From NCBI GenBank assembly GCA_964491375.1, contig CAZBGL010000247.1, positions 1 to 12,603 on the forward strand: a stretch of DNA of 12,603 bases, read 5' to 3'. The stretch is from CAZBGL01 sp964491375. GTDB lineage: Bacteria; Desulfobacterota; Deferrisomatia; Deferrisomatales; Deferrisomataceae. The translations under genes were made by a program, and so were the position numbers. Shown here one piece after another: positions 1-5,720 of the stretch. How positions within the stretch are numbered: position 1 is the stretch's first letter; each line of letters opens with the position of its first letter. The notes under the pieces were generated by a model that was not told the DNA's origin, did no database searches, and was given only the letters and a program-made list of their open reading frames with translations.

Positions 1-1
1 C

Positions 2-409
2 GCCGTGCCCCCCTGGCTGATCCGGGTCCTCTCCGCCGGCCTGTTCGCCGCCTTCGGGGTGGCGGCCCTGGGCTCGAAGGACCCGCGCCCCGGGCCCGCC
101 CCCGGAACAGCCGGCCCCCCCGGAACAGCCGGCCCCCCCGGAACGGCGGCCCCCTTCCTGGCATCTTTCCTGGCCATCTTGATCGCAGAACTCGGGGACA
201 AGACCCAGCTGGCCACGGCCGGCCTCGCCGCCCGTTACGACGCACCTCTCACCGTGTTCGCCGGCGCGTGCTCGGCCCTGTGGCTCGTGACCGCCCTGGC
301 CGTCTCGGCCGGCGCCGGCCTGGCGCGCCGCCTTTCCCCCCGCACCCTGCGCCGAGCCTCGGGCATCCTGTTCCTGGGGTTCGCCTTTCTCGCCCTCGCC
401 GGCGGGTAG
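2..409 (+). CDS. TMEM165/GDT1-family (UPF0016) cation transporter, C-terminal part
   Basis: This is the 3' end of an integral membrane protein whose reading frame is still open at the window's left edge, so the true start lies outside; the GTG at 5 is probably internal. The family exchanges Mn2+/Ca2+ across membranes and is built from two homologous three-helix halves, each carrying an E-x-G-D-[KR]-[TS] motif. One such motif, ELGDKT, is visible with hydrophobic helices before and after it, which I read as the second half. The visible start (PPWLIRVLSAGLFAAFGV) looks like the last helix of the first half. The linker between halves is a low-complexity Gly/Pro/Thr/Ala stretch encoded by an 18-bp tandem repeat. 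The protein ends shortly after the last helix, as is usual for the family. The next gene's sigma-54 promoter begins about 16 nt after the stop. Family assignment is fairly secure; the ion is not determinable from this fragment. Confidence 0.8.
   Translation, partial: AVPPWLIRVLSAGLFAAFGVAALGSKDPRPGPAPGTAGPPGTAGPPGTAAPFLASFLAILIAELGDKTQLATAGLAARYDAPLTVFAGACSALWLVTALAVSAGAGLARRLSPRTLRRASGILFLGFAFLALAGG
104..154 (+). repeat. 18-bp in-frame tandem repeat, about 2.8 copies
   Basis: Two identical 18-bp units start at 104 and 122, and a third, diverged and slightly short, starts at 140. Each encodes Gly-Thr-Ala-Gly-Pro-Pro (the third reads Gly-Thr-Ala-Ala-Pro). The repeat lies in the linker between the two halves of the GDT1-type transporter, so copy-number change would alter linker length without breaking the frame. 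It looks like slipped-strand expansion. Confidence 0.85.
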
Positions 410-424
410 GCACCTTCCCGGTCC

Positions 425-440
425 TGGCACACCCCCTGCA
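425..440 (+). promoter_or_regulatory. Sigma-54 (RpoN) -24/-12 promoter of glnK-amtB
   Basis: The sequence TGGCACACCCCCTGCA matches the sigma-54 consensus TGGCAC-N5-TTGCW with one change in the -12 block. The invariant GG (426-427) and GC (438-439) are separated by exactly 10 nt, the obligatory spacing. A transcription start near 451 is predicted, giving a leader of about 132 nt before the PII gene. Sigma-54 promoters of glnK-amtB operons are typically driven by NtrC under nitrogen limitation; that is known for the family and inferred here. I found no convincing NtrC site upstream, where it would lie inside the transporter gene. Confidence 0.8.
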
Positions 441-469
441 GAGGACCGGTTCCCTCCGCCACGGAAGCC

Positions 470-539
470 CTGAAAGACGCGGCCGCGCGCCCGTCGGGCG
501 ACGAAAGTCCGCGCGGGGGAGGACAAGAACGTCTTTCAG
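470..539 (+). ncRNA. Nested hairpin in the glnK-amtB leader (candidate cis-regulatory RNA)
   Basis: A perfect 10-bp inverted repeat (CTGAAAGACG at 470-479, CGTCTTTCAG at 530-539) encloses a 7-bp GC stem (CCGCGCG at 483-489 with CGCGCGG at 510-516). That stem encloses a 4-bp hairpin (CGTC 492-495, loop GGGC, GACG 500-503). Unpaired stretches are 480-482, 504-509 and 517-529. The structure lies entirely between the predicted sigma-54 start (about 451) and the PII start codon at 583. CCTCC at 453-457 could pair either with GGAGG at 518-522 or with the Shine-Dalgarno GGAGG at 574-578, which would allow switching. I do not recognise a known riboswitch class. The pairing is seen; the regulatory role is inferred. 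Confidence 0.5.
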
Positions 540-582
540 CCGCCGATGGAGAGACATTTTTGTCATCCCGAGAGGAGGTGCC

Positions 583-921
583 ATGAAGCTCGTCATCGCC
601 ATCGTGAAGCCGTTCAAGCTCGACGACGTGCGGCAGGCCCTGTCGGAGATCGGGGTCAAGGGCCTCACCGTCACCGAGGTCAAGGGCTACGGCCGACAGA
701 AGGGCCACAAGGAACACTACCGGGGCGCGGAGTACATCGTGGACTTCCAGCCCAAGGTGCGCCTGGACATCGCGGTGGAGGCCGAACTCGTGCCCAAGGT
801 GGTGGAGGCCATCACCCGGGCGGCCCGCACGGGAAAGATCGGCGACGGCAAGATCTTCGTCACACCGCTCGAGGAGGTGGTGAGGATCCGAACCGGCGAA
901 AGCGGGCCCGAGGCCCTGTGA
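583..921 (+). CDS. glnK: Nitrogen regulatory PII protein, GlnK type
   Basis: This is a 112-residue PII signal protein, the usual length. PII trimers sense ATP/ADP and 2-oxoglutarate and control nitrogen assimilation; paired with AmtB they block the ammonium channel when nitrogen is plentiful. The T-loop signature YRGAEY sits at residues 46-51, placing the uridylylatable tyrosine exactly at Tyr51. The C-terminal signature with TGKIGDGKIFV is at about 83-93. The B-loop and hydrophobic core (MKLVIAIVKPFKLDDV at the N-terminus) are intact, so the protein should be functional. ATG at 583 is preceded by AGGAGGT at 573-579 with a short spacer. amtB follows 54 nt downstream on the same strand, which favours the name glnK over glnB, though sequence alone does not separate them sharply. 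Expression probably depends on the sigma-54 promoter at 425-440. Confidence 0.95.
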   Translation: MKLVIAIVKPFKLDDVRQALSEIGVKGLTVTEVKGYGRQKGHKEHYRGAEYIVDFQPKVRLDIAVEAELVPKVVEAITRAARTGKIGDGKIFVTPLEEVVRIRTGESGPEAL

Positions 922-975
922 GCTCCTCTGGTTCGTTCGTGTCGGTTTCGTCCGGCTCCGGGAGGTGAAAGATCC

Positions 976-2280
976 ATGGAAGCGGGAAAACGTCTTGCGT
1001 GGTTCACGGCGGCCGCCCTGATGGCGCCCGGTGCGGCCTGGGCGGCCCCATCCCCGGTCGACGCCGGGGACACGGCCTGGATCCTGGCGTCCACGGCGCT
1101 GGTGCTGTTCATGACCCTTCCGGGACTCGCCCTGTTCTACGGCGGGCTGGTCCGCAGCAAGAACGTGCTGTCCGTTCTGATGCAGTGCTTCGCCATCAGC
1201 TCCGTGGTCTCGGTGATCTGGCTGGCGTACGCCTACAGCCTGTCCTTCGGCCCGGACGTGGGCGGCGTGGTCGGAGGACTGGGCAAGGCCCTGTTCGCCG
1301 GCGTGGGCCTCGATGCGGTCACCGGGTCGGTGCCCGAGACCGTGTTCGCCATGTTCCAGCTCACCTTCGCCATCATCACGCCCGCGCTGGTGATCGGCGG
1401 CTTCGCCGAGCGGACCCGTTTCTCAGCGGTGCTGTGGTTCACCGTGCTGTGGGTCACCGTCGTGTACGCCCCCATCGCCCACTGGGTATGGGGAGGGGGC
1501 TGGCTGGGCCGGATGGGGCTCCTGGACTTCGCCGGCGGCACCGTGGTCCACGTGACCGCCGGGGTGGCCGCCCTGGTGAGCGCCCTGGTGATCGGCCGCC
1601 GCAAGGGCTTTCCGGAAACGCCCATGCCCCCCCACAACATGACCCTCACGGTGGCGGGCGCGGGCATGCTCTGGGTTGGGTGGTACGGCTTCAACGCCGG
1701 CAGCGCCCTGGCCGCCGACGCCAACGCGGGCATGGCCCTGGTGGCCACCCACATGTCCGCCTCGGCCGGCGCGCTCACCTGGATGGTGTGCGAGTGGATC
1801 AAGTACGGCAAACCCAGCGTCCTGGGTGTGGTCACCGGCATGGTGGCGGGCCTGGGTACCATCACCCCGGCCTCCGGGTTCGTGGGCCCGGCCGGGGCCC
1901 TCCTCATCGGGATCCTGGCCGGGTTCGTGTGCTTCAACGCGACCAACTTCGTGAAACAGAAGCTCCGCCTGGACGATTCCCTCGACGTGTTCCCGGTCCA
2001 CGGGGTGGGAGGCATGCTGGGAACGCTCCTTGCCGGGGTACTGAGCTCTCCCCACCTGGGGGTTCTGAGCGGGCTGGGCTTTGCCGACGGCATCCATTCC
2101 ATCGGGAGCCAGCTCGGCGTTCAGGCGGTGGGGGTGGCGGCCACCGCGGCGTATACCCTGGTGGCCACCTTCGTCGTCCTGAAGGTCATCGACGCGGTGT
2201 GCGGCCTCCGGGTGGACGAGGAAACCGAGATCCAGGGCCTGGACCTCGCCCTCCACGAAGAGCGGGGGTACGACCTGTAG
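976..2280 (+). CDS. amtB: Ammonium channel/transporter AmtB
   Basis: A 434-residue Amt/Mep/Rh-family inner-membrane channel that moves ammonium into the cell as a trimer. Residues 1-23 form a cleavable signal peptide ending in AWA, as in the E. coli precursor. With a constant +24 offset to mature E. coli AmtB numbering, all key residues are present: the twin pore histidines His192 and His342, gate phenylalanines Phe131 and Phe239, the ammonium-site residues Trp172 and Ser243, and Asp184 in DFAGGTVVH. The FYGG motif is at 54-57. The cytosolic C-terminal tail (GLRVDEETEIQGLD...) is the segment that docks on GlnK. The start is ATG with GGAGGT at 961-966, and it forms an operon with the PII gene 54 nt upstream. 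It converges with the iron operon; only 18 nt separate its stop from that of the DtxR-FeoA gene. Confidence 0.97.
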   Translation: MEAGKRLAWFTAAALMAPGAAWAAPSPVDAGDTAWILASTALVLFMTLPGLALFYGGLVRSKNVLSVLMQCFAISSVVSVIWLAYAYSLSFGPDVGGVVGGLGKALFAGVGLDAVTGSVPETVFAMFQLTFAIITPALVIGGFAERTRFSAVLWFTVLWVTVVYAPIAHWVWGGGWLGRMGLLDFAGGTVVHVTAGVAALVSALVIGRRKGFPETPMPPHNMTLTVAGAGMLWVGWYGFNAGSALAADANAGMALVATHMSASAGALTWMVCEWIKYGKPSVLGVVTGMVAGLGTITPASGFVGPAGALLIGILAGFVCFNATNFVKQKLRLDDSLDVFPVHGVGGMLGTLLAGVLSSPHLGVLSGLGFADGIHSIGSQLGVQAVGVAATAAYTLVATFVVLKVIDAVCGLRVDEETEIQGLDLALHEERGYDL

Positions 2281-2287
2281 ACGTCCA

Positions 2288-2310
2288 GGGGGACCGGTCT
2301 ACCGGCCCCC
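2288..2310. terminator. GC hairpin between convergent amtB and dtxR-feoA
   Basis: GGGGG (2288-2292) pairs with CCCCC (2306-2310), and CCGG (2294-2297) pairs with CCGG (2302-2305), around a TCTA loop with one bulged A. It lies at the meeting point of two convergent operons and covers the DtxR-FeoA stop codon. There is no U-tract on either strand, so it is not a classical intrinsic terminator; it may be a transcript 3'-end stabiliser or a Rho-assisted end. Confidence 0.35.
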
Positions 2311-2979
2311 CCACCGCCACCTCCGGCGGCCCCGCCCCGGACGGCCCGGGCCCTCCCGGTCGCGGCGAACCACGATCAGGCCCGCCATCTCCGCATCCAC
2401 CGCGTAGCGGCTGAACCCCACGCGGAACACGTACGAGGGAAACGCCTGCTCGAGCTCGATGCGGCTTCCCGGCCGGACCCCCATGGCCAGGAGTTTCTGG
2501 AGCTTCTTGGAGTCCTTGGTCCTGAGATAGGCCACCGTGCCGCCGTCGCCCGGCCTCATGTGGGCCAGCGGCGCCACGAACCGCTCCCCCTCGGCCCGGG
2601 CCCTCTCGCAGCACGCACCCGGAGGAATGGGCCGGCCGTGGGGGCAGGTATCCGGGTGCCCCAGCAGTTCGCACACCCGTTCCTCCACGTCCCGCCGCAG
2701 GGCGTGCTCCATCTGGCAGGCCGCGGCCTCCATGTCGCCGCTCGCCGTGTCCACCACGTCGTGGAACAGCCTCTCGGCCAGGCGATGCCTCCGGATCACC
2801 CGCCGGGCCTCCTCCCGGCCGCGTTCGGTGAACGCGGGGCCGCCGGGTCCCTGCCGTACCATCCCCCGCGCCCTCAATCCGTCCAGGTCGGCCTCGGACG
2901 GCATGTCCCGGTCGGCGCCCTCCTCCAGGATCTCCCACAACGCCTCCAGCGTCTCTTCGGAGCGTTCGTCCAGGCTCAT
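2299..2979 (-). CDS. DtxR/MntR-like metal regulator fused to a FeoA domain
   Basis: A 226-residue protein in two parts. Residues 1-120 are DtxR-like: His65-x3-Glu69 and Cys88-x2-Glu91-His92 reproduce the ancillary and primary metal-ligand patterns of DtxR, in the dimerisation-domain context RRHRLAERLF...CQMEHAL, followed by the family hallmark PHGRPIP (114-120). Residues 135-206 are a FeoA/SH3-like domain (LAHMRPGDGGTVAYL..., LLAMGVRPGSRIEL). A basic Arg/Gly/Trp tail follows. Only about 17 residues lie between the first helix and the wing-like segment, so the helix-turn-helix is shorter than in standard DtxR proteins. Extra cysteines (103, 112, 123, 124) surround the PHG motif. ATG at 2979 overlaps the stop of the upstream small gene (ATGA). 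It is third in the feoB operon and probably supplies FeoA function as well as metal sensing. Function is inferred from domains. Confidence 0.85.
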   Translation of the reverse strand: MSLDERSEETLEALWEILEEGADRDMPSEADLDGLRARGMVRQGPGGPAFTERGREEARRVIRRHRLAERLFHDVVDTASGDMEAAACQMEHALRRDVEERVCELLGHPDTCPHGRPIPPGACCERARAEGERFVAPLAHMRPGDGGTVAYLRTKDSKKLQKLLAMGVRPGSRIELEQAFPSYVFRVGFSRYAVDAEMAGLIVVRRDREGPGRPGRGRRRWRWGGR

Positions 2980-3161
2980 CGCTCTCCCCTCCGCCTCCGG
3001 GACCACGAGCGAAGCCATCGCACCAGGGCGGGCTCCCGTGGCATCTCGTACCCGCAGTAGGGGCACTTCACGTTCTTGCATCCCCCGAACACGGCGCACG
3101 AGCGGCAGACCCGGTGCGCGTCCTCCTCGGAGAACACCCTGCCGCAGAACGGGCATCTCAC
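2976..3161 (-). CDS. FeoB-associated small Cys-rich zinc-ribbon-like protein
   Basis: A 61-residue protein with seven cysteines: CPFC at 3-6, CRSC at 19-22, Cys28 and CPYC at 33-36, then a basic Arg/Trp tail (residues 42-61). The pairs of CxxC motifs suggest a zinc ribbon or rubredoxin-like metal site. It starts at a GTG whose last bases overlap the feoB stop (GTGA), and its own stop overlaps the next start (ATGA), which implies translational coupling in the order feoB, this gene, dtxR-feoA. From memory, similar small Cys-rich proteins sit beside feoB in other anaerobes; their function is not established to my knowledge. It could be a metallochaperone, a redox partner or a FeoC-like accessory factor. 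The coding call rests on the operon overlaps and the cysteine pattern. Confidence 0.82.
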   Translation of the reverse strand: MRCPFCGRVFSEEDAHRVCRSCAVFGGCKNVKCPYCGYEMPREPALVRWLRSWSRRRRGER

Positions 3162-5134
3162 AGCCGCACCCCTAGAAGATCCAGCGCCGCGTTCAGGGCC
3201 ACCCCTGCCGCCAGCGCGCACACCAGCACGAACGCCGCGATTCCCAGGGCGGTGCGCAGGCCCCGCTCCTTTTGCATCACCAGGAACTGGGCGATGCACG
3301 GCACGAACAGGGTCAGGGTGACCGCGGCCACGGCCAGCTGGTTCCCGGTGAGCAGCCCGGACGCATGGAGATCGTACAGGCCGGCCGCGCCGTAATCCCG
3401 CCGGAAAAACCCGAACAGGAAGGCTACGGCCGCCTCCTGCGGCAGCCCGAGCCACCGCATGCCGTGGGCCAGGACGCCAACCACCGCGCCGAATGCGCCG
3501 GTTATCTTGCCGAGCCAGATGAGCACGCTGGCCAAGACGAAAAGGGGCAGGATCTCGGCAAAATACCACTGCATCCGGGTGTAGGTCTTCACGAGCACGG
3601 CCCCCGGCCGAGGGAGCCGCAAGGGGGGCAGTTCCATGTAGAACACGGGCCTGTCCCCGGGAAGCACCTTGGCCGACAACACACCCACCACCACGAACAC
3701 ACCGCCCACGAAACCGGCCCAGACCAGCATCGCGAGGGGCTCGCCGGCCATGATGCCCAGGATCACCCCGAGTTGGGCGCTGCACGGAATCGCCAGGGCG
3801 AGCAGCACCGTGGCGATCAGGCGTTCACGTCGCGTCTCCAGGGTGCGGGTCACCATGGTGGCCATGGTGTCGCAGCCGAACCCCAGCACCATGGGGATCA
3901 CGGCCCGCCCGTTGAGCCCGATCCCCTTGAACACCCGGTCCACCAGCATGGCCAGCCGCGGCAGGTAGCCCGAGTCCTCGATCACCGAGAACGCGACGAA
4001 AAACGTGCCCACGATGGGGAGCACGATCGCCACGGCGTAGCGCAGGCCCAGCGTCACCACCCCGTAGTCCAGGGCGATGAGCTCGCGGAGCCACGGCCAC
4101 GGGACCAAACGGTTCACCGCCTGGTTCACCCAGGGGTTCACATAGGCCTCGAACACCCGGCCCTCCAGGAAGTCCACCACCGTGCCCGCGCCGAACCCCC
4201 CCACGAACTTGTACAGGCCAAGGTACAGCACCGCGGCCAGAATCGGCAGACCCCACACCGGGTGCATGGTCAGCCGGCCCAGGTGGTCCGCCAAGGTCGC
4301 CCGACCGGCCGGGGGCACGTGGAAGACCTGCGATACGACCCGTTCCGCCACTTCGTGGAGTCGAAGGGGGACCGCGTAGACCGGGGGTGCGCCCACACGC
4401 TGCTCCACACGGTGGCGCGCGTCGCGGATCCGGGCCCGCTCTCGGGGGCCCAGGCCCAGGGCCCGCTCCAGGGCCTCGTCCCCCTGGAGGAGCAGCAATG
4501 CCAGGGCCCGCCTGGACAGGCCCAGGCCGGCCGGCACCACGTCCCGCACCGCCGCGACCGCCTCCTCCAGAGGGGCTCCGAAGTCCACGCGCAGGCGCAC
4601 ATCCCGGCCCCCCGCGTCCCCCAGTCGGCGCACCAGGTCCTCTACCCCGCGACCGGTGAGGGCGGCCGTGGGAACCACCGGCACCCCCAGGATCTCCTCG
4701 AGACGACCCGTGTCGATGCGGATGCCCAGGCGCTCGGCCTCGTCCATCATGTTGAGCACCAGCACCACGGGCAGCTCCGCCTCGATCAACTGGAGCGTCA
4801 GCGGGAGCATGCGCTCCAGATTCTTCGCGTCCACCACGTGGAGCACCGCATCGGCATCTCCCCGCAGCAGCATGTCCCGGGCCACCCGCTCCTCCTCGGT
4901 GATGGGCAGCAGGGAGTACATGCCCGGGGTGTCCTCCACCGCGACGTCCGCGTGGCGCAGCCGGCCCCGCGACACCTCCACGGTGGTGCCCGGATAGTTG
5001 GACACCACCACGTACCGGCCGGTGAGCCGGTTGAACAGCGCGCTCTTGCCCACGTTCGGGCTTCCCACGAGCACGATCTTCCGCACCGGGTCGGCACCGG
5101 CCCGGCTCCGGGCCGTGCCGCAACAGGTCGCCAC
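3158..5134 (-). CDS. feoB: Ferrous iron transport protein B
   Basis: A 658-residue inner-membrane Fe(II) transporter with a cytosolic GTPase. The N-terminal G domain shows G1 GSPNVGKS (24-31), the G2 threonine in NYPGTT (46-51), G3 DTPG (68-71), G4 NMMD (128-131) and a G5-like TAALTG (156-161). A helical spacer region (roughly 170-280) is followed by the polytopic domain from about 290 with the two gate repeats. Gate 1 reads GFGCDTMATM (418-427) with Cys421, and IPCSAQ holds Cys451; the second gate contains FVPCIAQ near the C-terminus. The start is GTG at 5134, supported by a strong GGAGGAGGT six bases upstream on the minus strand; no better start is seen. An unusual CysCys pair (residues 4-5) precedes the G domain. 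First gene of the iron operon and probably iron-repressed through the Fur-like site at 5184-5198. Confidence 0.96.
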   Translation of the reverse strand: MATCCGTARSRAGADPVRKIVLVGSPNVGKSALFNRLTGRYVVVSNYPGTTVEVSRGRLRHADVAVEDTPGMYSLLPITEEERVARDMLLRGDADAVLHVVDAKNLERMLPLTLQLIEAELPVVLVLNMMDEAERLGIRIDTGRLEEILGVPVVPTAALTGRGVEDLVRRLGDAGGRDVRLRVDFGAPLEEAVAAVRDVVPAGLGLSRRALALLLLQGDEALERALGLGPRERARIRDARHRVEQRVGAPPVYAVPLRLHEVAERVVSQVFHVPPAGRATLADHLGRLTMHPVWGLPILAAVLYLGLYKFVGGFGAGTVVDFLEGRVFEAYVNPWVNQAVNRLVPWPWLRELIALDYGVVTLGLRYAVAIVLPIVGTFFVAFSVIEDSGYLPRLAMLVDRVFKGIGLNGRAVIPMVLGFGCDTMATMVTRTLETRRERLIATVLLALAIPCSAQLGVILGIMAGEPLAMLVWAGFVGGVFVVVGVLSAKVLPGDRPVFYMELPPLRLPRPGAVLVKTYTRMQWYFAEILPLFVLASVLIWLGKITGAFGAVVGVLAHGMRWLGLPQEAAVAFLFGFFRRDYGAAGLYDLHASGLLTGNQLAVAAVTLTLFVPCIAQFLVMQKERGLRTALGIAAFVLVCALAAGVALNAALDLLGVRL

Positions 5135-5170
5135 GGATTGACCTCCTCCGGGAATCGGGTTTACAGGCCC

Positions 5171-5199
5171 TTTCTATCACTATTGATATTCATGATCAA
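5171..5199 (-). promoter_or_regulatory. Candidate feoB promoter
   Basis: On the minus strand TTGATC (5194-5199) and TAGAAA (5171-5176) are spaced 17 nt apart. Each matches the sigma-70 consensus at 4 of 6 positions. The pair lies about 35-65 nt upstream of the feoB GTG and is completely overlapped by the Fur-like palindrome. Weak individually, but the placement is sensible. Confidence 0.4.
5184..5198. promoter_or_regulatory. Fur-like operator in the feoB/thioesterase divergent region
   Basis: TGATATTCATGATCA matches the 7-1-7 Fur consensus TGATAAT-N-ATTATCA at 12 of 14 positions. It sits within a longer imperfect palindrome (5183-5199) and next to a perfect inverted repeat TATCA-CTAT-TGATA (5175-5188). 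The patch is strikingly AT-rich for this genome. It overlaps the candidate feoB promoter, which fits iron-dependent repression. A DtxR/MntR-type binder, such as the fused regulator of the same operon, is an alternative. Confidence 0.5.
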
Positions 5200-5215
5200 G
5201 AAAAACGTCCACCAC

Positions 5216-5244
5216 TTTACCTCCTCCGAGGGCTTCCTTACACT
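5216..5244 (+). promoter_or_regulatory. Candidate sigma-70 promoter of the thioesterase/GalT-like unit
   Basis: TTTACC (5216-5221) and TACACT (5239-5244) are 17 nt apart, each matching the consensus at 4 of 6 positions. A start near 5251 would give a leader of about 50 nt before the ATG at 5304. It does not overlap the Fur-like site, which lies 18 nt upstream of its -35 element. Supported only by pattern and position. Confidence 0.4.
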
Positions 5245-5303
5245 GGGAGTTCGACGGCGAGTTCCTGGGATTCGCTTGGGGACACCACCACAGGAGGAGA
5301 TCC

Positions 5304-5720
5304 ATGAACCAGGAGGCCTGCCGGGTCGGCGACACCTTCACCTACGCGATGGAGACCACAGAGGACATGAGCGCGAGCCGCTATCAGGAGAGCTCCCCGC
5401 CGGTGTTCGCCACGCCCTTCCTGGTGGGCGCGGTGGAGGCCGCGTGCGCCCGGCTCATGGAACCGTGTCTCGAACCGGGTGAGATGAGCGTGGGCGGGTT
5501 CGTGGAACTGCGTCACACCCGTCCCACCCCCCTGGGTTGGAAGGTCAGGACGGTAGCGCGCCTCGTCGAGAAGGAGGGGCGCAAGTTCGTGTTCGAAGTG
5601 GAGTGCTTCGACGAGGTGGAGAAGATCGGCTCGGCCCGCCACGTCCGTTTCGTGATCGACGCCCAGTCGTTCATGGAAGCCGTGGAGGCCAAGGCCGCCC
5701 AGCGGGGAGACCGGTCATGA
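5304..5720 (+). CDS. FlK-like hotdog-fold acyl-CoA thioesterase
   Basis: A 138-residue single-domain hotdog protein resembling fluoroacetyl-CoA thioesterase FlK. With a constant offset of five residues the FlK catalytic set is present: Thr37 (FlK Thr42) in FATPFLVGAVEAAC, Glu45 (Glu50) and His71 (His76) in VELRHTRPTPLG, plus Gly64 (Gly69). The C-terminal half (GRKFVFEVECFDEVEKIG..RFVID) fits the family strand pattern. Members hydrolyse acyl-CoA thioesters; most outside the fluoroacetate-resistance context have no known substrate, and nothing here points to organofluorine metabolism. ATG at 5304 has AGGAGGAG just upstream. The stop overlaps the next start (ATGA at 5717), so the two genes are translationally coupled. 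Family confident, substrate unknown. Confidence 0.85.
   Translation: MNQEACRVGDTFTYAMETTEDMSASRYQESSPPVFATPFLVGAVEAACARLMEPCLEPGEMSVGGFVELRHTRPTPLGWKVRTVARLVEKEGRKFVFEVECFDEVEKIGSARHVRFVIDAQSFMEAVEAKAAQRGDRS

Noticed and set aside
501..516. GAAAGTCC segment resembling part of the RNase P RNA core
   Set aside because: Only a few bases match and none of the other conserved RNase P elements are present; it falls inside the nested hairpin.
553..564. GACA-TTTT-TGTC hairpin before the glnK ribosome site as a terminator
   Set aside because: A 4-bp A/T-containing stem with no downstream U-tract is too weak for an attenuator.
268..921. A 217-residue N-terminally extended PII protein
   Set aside because: The extension is Arg/Pro-rich shadow sequence crossing the previous gene, the sigma-54 promoter and the leader. 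PII proteins are about 112 residues and the ATG at 583 has a good ribosome site.
2299..3156. A longer 285-residue version of the DtxR-FeoA protein starting at the ATG near 3156
   Set aside because: Its first 59 residues read the Cys-rich gene out of frame. The ATG at 2979, overlapping that gene's stop, begins the family-like sequence.
5183..5199. FNR-type site TTGAT...ATCAA in the feoB upstream region
   Set aside because: The half-sites are separated by 7 nt rather than the 4 nt needed for FNR; the Fur-like reading fits better.
3272..5482. A 736-residue open frame on the plus strand antisense to feoB
   Set aside because: Shadow of feoB codon bias: rich in His, Gln, Gly and Arg, no family features, and it runs on through the divergent promoter region.
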